From Dehalococcoidia bacterium (GTDB lineage Bacteria; Chloroflexota; Dehalococcoidia; Dehalococcoidales; DAOWJH01), in NCBI GenBank assembly GCA_030640495.1, contig DAOWJH010000001.1, positions 1 to 13,170 of the forward strand: a DNA stretch of 13,170 nt. Direction: 5' to 3'. Below, one piece after another: positions 11,393-13,170 of the stretch. The notes below the pieces were generated by a model that was not told the DNA's origin, ran no database searches, and saw only the letters and a list, made by a program, of their open reading frames with translations. Every line of letters begins with the position of its first letter. The first letter of the stretch is position 1. A program made the translations under genes and the position numbers.

Positions 11393-12289
11393 ATGGACAA
11401 GGTATATAACTTTGTGGTTGATAAGCAGGGCACTCGCCTTGATAAGTATGTTGTTGAGCGGTGTCCCCAGCTTTCCCGAACCCAGGCTCAACGGCTCATT
11501 GTTGGTGGCAATATCAAGGTTAACGACCGTGTGGCTAAGGCAGGGCTTAAGCTTAATACTGGTGATAGGGTAAATATTATCATACCTTGCACTCCACCCA
11601 GCCCGTTGGTGCCTGAGGCTATTCCACTAAATATCGTTTATGAAGATGATGACCTTTTGGTTATAGACAAACCGGCCGGGCTGGCTATTCACCCGGCACC
11701 GGGACACCCGAGCCATACCCTGGTTAATGCTATCCTATCGTATGTCCCTGACCTGCCTGATAGTAATGGCTCACTGCGACCGGGAATTGTGCATCGGCTG
11801 GATAAAGATACCTCAGGGGTGATGGTGGTGGCCAAGAATAGCCAGGCTCAGCTAAATTTGATTGACCAGTTTAAGGCCCGCTCGGTGGTAAAGGCTTATC
11901 TGGTGCTGGTCAAGGGACACCTCACCCCGGAGGACGGCGCTATTGAAGCGCTTATTGGGCGCAGCCTGCGTAACCGGAAGCGCATGGCGGTGGTAGCTGA
12001 GGGCAGGGAGGCTCGCACTCAATATCATGTGGCTAAGTATATAGGAAACTATACCCTGCTTGAGGTCAGGACGGAGACCGGACGCACTCACCAGATTCGG
12101 GTTCACCTATCGGCTATTGGCTACCCGGTGGCAGGCGACACAATGTATGGTGTAAAGTCAGCCTATTTATCCCGGCAGTTCATCCATGCCTCCTGTTTGG
12201 GCTTTACCTTACCATCCACCGGCGAATATGTGGAGTTTAAGTCCGAACTACCCGCGGACTTAGAGCAGGCGCTAAAGGATATTGGGTAG
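11393..12289 (+). CDS. rluD: RluA/RluD-family 23S rRNA pseudouridine synthase
   Basis: Isomerises uridine to pseudouridine, in RluD at helix 69 of 23S rRNA; which position this homologue targets cannot be told. The 298-aa protein has an N-terminal S4 RNA-binding domain (about 14-60, RLDKYVVERCPQLSRTQAQRLI and KVNDRVAKAG) and the catalytic domain with HRLDKDTSG (134-142), where Asp137 is the nucleophile-type Asp. RTETGRTHQIRVHLS (226-240) and GDTMYG (248-253) complete the family signature. ATG 11393 has AAAGG 7 nt upstream and starts one nucleotide after lspA; the longer in-frame start at 11333 would overlap lspA and add a non-family N-terminus. It is the third gene of the operon. Confidence 0.93.
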   Translation: MDKVYNFVVDKQGTRLDKYVVERCPQLSRTQAQRLIVGGNIKVNDRVAKAGLKLNTGDRVNIIIPCTPPSPLVPEAIPLNIVYEDDDLLVIDKPAGLAIHPAPGHPSHTLVNAILSYVPDLPDSNGSLRPGIVHRLDKDTSGVMVVAKNSQAQLNLIDQFKARSVVKAYLVLVKGHLTPEDGAIEALIGRSLRNRKRMAVVAEGREARTQYHVAKYIGNYTLLEVRTETGRTHQIRVHLSAIGYPVAGDTMYGVKSAYLSRQFIHASCLGFTLPSTGEYVEFKSELPADLEQALKDIG

Positions 12290-12321
12290 ATTTGTTGAGT
12301 GTTTAGAAACCTATCCCCCTG

Positions 12322-12389
12322 ACCCCCTTCCCTTATGGTATTTATTAAGGGAAGGGGGTATTGGTAAGAGAGGGGCTTCGCCCCTCTCT
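12322..12389. repeat. Intergenic element of two strong palindromes
   Basis: Two perfect hairpins lie side by side: ACCCCCTTCCCTTA/TAAGGGAAGGGGGT (12322-12335 with 12346-12359, 10-nt loop) and AGAGAGGGGC/GCCCCTCTCT (12367-12376 with 12380-12389, 3-nt loop TTC). No T-run follows on either strand, unlike a typical intrinsic terminator. The C-rich/G-rich style looks like dispersed intergenic palindromic repeats found in many copies in some genomes. It may nonetheless end rluD transcription. Copy number cannot be judged from one window. Confidence 0.75.
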
Positions 12390-12411
12390 AAAATCTCTTC
12401 CCCACCGGAGT

Positions 12412-12420
12412 TGGTATAAT
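12412..12420 (+). promoter_or_regulatory. Predicted extended -10 promoter of the HEPN gene
   Basis: TGG followed by a perfect TATAAT (12412-12420) is an extended -10. It lies between GGAGT (12407-12411) and ACTCC (12422-12426), a small inverted repeat that could be an operator. The predicted start is near 12427, leaving a G-rich leader of about 48 nt. Confidence 0.55.
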
Positions 12421-12474
12421 TACTCCTAGAATATTGGAGGGTGGGGTGGTAGAATGGGGGCAGGTTAAAGGAAA

Positions 12475-13119
12475 ATGGAAGTTAATAAGGTTCTAAAAAG
12501 ACTTGACACTCTGATAAGTATAGGTAATACAGTTTCGTCTGCATGTAGTTTGCGAGAAAGAGGTACAGATGTGGATGCTGTTGAGGTGTTTAGCCAGTGG
12601 CGGACAAGCTCTTTAAGTTTTCTAAATACTTTCCCTCCCGAGTACATTTACTCCCGTGAATTTGAGGCACGTTGTAAGGATTTATCCTTAGAGGATGTTG
12701 AGCAAGGGTTAGGAATTCTTAGAGCCGCAAGAGATGACATAAAGGGTGGTTACCTCCAGAAAGTTGAGACGCTTGTCTCTGCAGAAGTATTTTCTGACTT
12801 CTTAGAGATGGCTGAACACCTTTTAGATAATGGTTACAAAGACCCGGCAGCTTCACTGATAGGGGCAGTCCTTGAAGACGGCCTTCGACGTATGTGCGTT
12901 AATAATGGTATCACTTTAAAGACTAAGGAAGACATAAGTTCTTTAAATCAAAAACTGGCTCAAAAACAGGTATATAATCCACTCCAACAGAAGCAGATTC
13001 AGGTTTGGAATGACATAAGAAACAATGCTGACCATGGTAACTTTGACCAGTATAAAATGGATGATGTAAAAGACATGCTGAGAGGGGTTCGGAAATTCCT
13101 ATCCAATTACCTAGTATAG
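12475..13119 (+). CDS. HEPN-like domain protein, unknown function
   Basis: A 214-aa soluble, mostly helical protein. The C-terminal part (about 105-214) is a helical bundle resembling HEPN domains, including the DUF4145-type arrangement: AASLIGAVLEDGLRRMC, then QIQVWNDIRNNADHGNFDQY. R182-N-N-A-D-H187 matches the HEPN RX4-6H motif, which in many family members is an RNase active site. The N-terminal ~100 residues have no recognised domain. No antitoxin-like partner gene (such as an MNT nucleotidyltransferase) is adjacent, so a toxin role is not established; a structural or anti-phage role is also possible. It has its own predicted promoter and sits between rluD and gltX. AAAGGA is very close (2 nt) to the ATG. 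Confidence 0.7.
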   Translation: MEVNKVLKRLDTLISIGNTVSSACSLRERGTDVDAVEVFSQWRTSSLSFLNTFPPEYIYSREFEARCKDLSLEDVEQGLGILRAARDDIKGGYLQKVETLVSAEVFSDFLEMAEHLLDNGYKDPAASLIGAVLEDGLRRMCVNNGITLKTKEDISSLNQKLAQKQVYNPLQQKQIQVWNDIRNNADHGNFDQYKMDDVKDMLRGVRKFLSNYLV

Positions 13120-13131
13120 AAGGGTTCTTAG

Positions 13132-13170
13132 ATGACTAACCCAGTCCGAGTTCGGTTTGCGCCGAGTCCT
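13132..13170 (+). CDS. gltX: Glutamyl-tRNA synthetase, first 13 codons
   Basis: Only MTNPVRVRFAPSP is inside the window. VRVRFAPSP is the well-known N-terminus of class I glutamyl-tRNA (and glutaminyl-tRNA) synthetases, just before the HIGH-type ATP-binding motif. The enzyme charges tRNA-Glu. AGAAGGG (13118-13124) lies 7 nt before the ATG and overlaps the HEPN stop codon region; the two genes are 12 nt apart and probably co-transcribed. The call rests on a very short stretch, but the motif is highly characteristic. Confidence 0.8.
   Translation, partial: MTNPVRVRFAPSP

Noticed and set aside
12436..12465. G-rich leader of the HEPN gene as a G-quadruplex
   Set aside because: Only three G-tracts of three or more are present with uneven spacing, so a stable three-tetrad structure is not supported.

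Overview
This is a 13.2 kb bacterial chromosome segment with moderate GC and no phage, IS or CRISPR signature. It probably comes from Chloroflexota, most likely a Dehalococcoidia-like lineage. The taxonomic call is inference, resting on the order dksA/traR-like, lspA, rluD, (HEPN gene), gltX, on the archaeal-like short psd, and on the general look of the proteins. No 16S or other decisive marker is present.

Layout. Bases 1-819 hold the 3' end of ybeY and an overlapping iron-sulfur flavoprotein (+). Bases 949-2676 hold a Kef-type cation/proton antiporter with a C-terminal RCK_N domain (-). A gene-free stretch (2677-3156) carries hairpins and a promoter, then comes a + strand RNA/translation cluster: a double zinc-ribbon protein, ribosomal protein bS21 (rpsU), and two tandem RRM RNA-binding proteins (3157-4512). 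Structured leaders precede three of these genes, and one pairs directly with the Shine-Dalgarno (SD) sequence and the start codon.

Next is a - strand operon, YkoP-like gene, psd, pssA (6660 to 4680), which makes phosphatidylethanolamine from CDP-diacylglycerol and serine. pssA appears to use a CTG start codon. A divergent promoter region with a 14-bp-arm inverted repeat separates the operon from a small DUF6717-like gene (+). This block is bracketed by a 23-bp exact direct repeat (4544-4566 and 7419-7441).

Bases 7458-9527 hold pyrD (class 1B), a histidine-rich membrane protein of unknown function and a Fur-family regulator, all on the - strand. A convincing Fur-type operator sits at the regulator's own promoter. 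Divergent from it is a DUF72 gene with a promoter placed so that the mRNA should be leaderless. Bases 10542-12289 are a tight + operon: DksA/TraR-type zinc finger, lspA, rluD. Downstream lies a palindromic intergenic element, a HEPN-domain protein with its own extended -10 promoter, and the first 13 codons of gltX.

Most genes are housekeeping. The least ordinary signals are the RNA-structure-controlled zinc-ribbon/rpsU/RRM cluster, the 23-bp repeat around the lipid block, the divergent-promoter palindrome, and the palindromic element plus HEPN gene lying before gltX.
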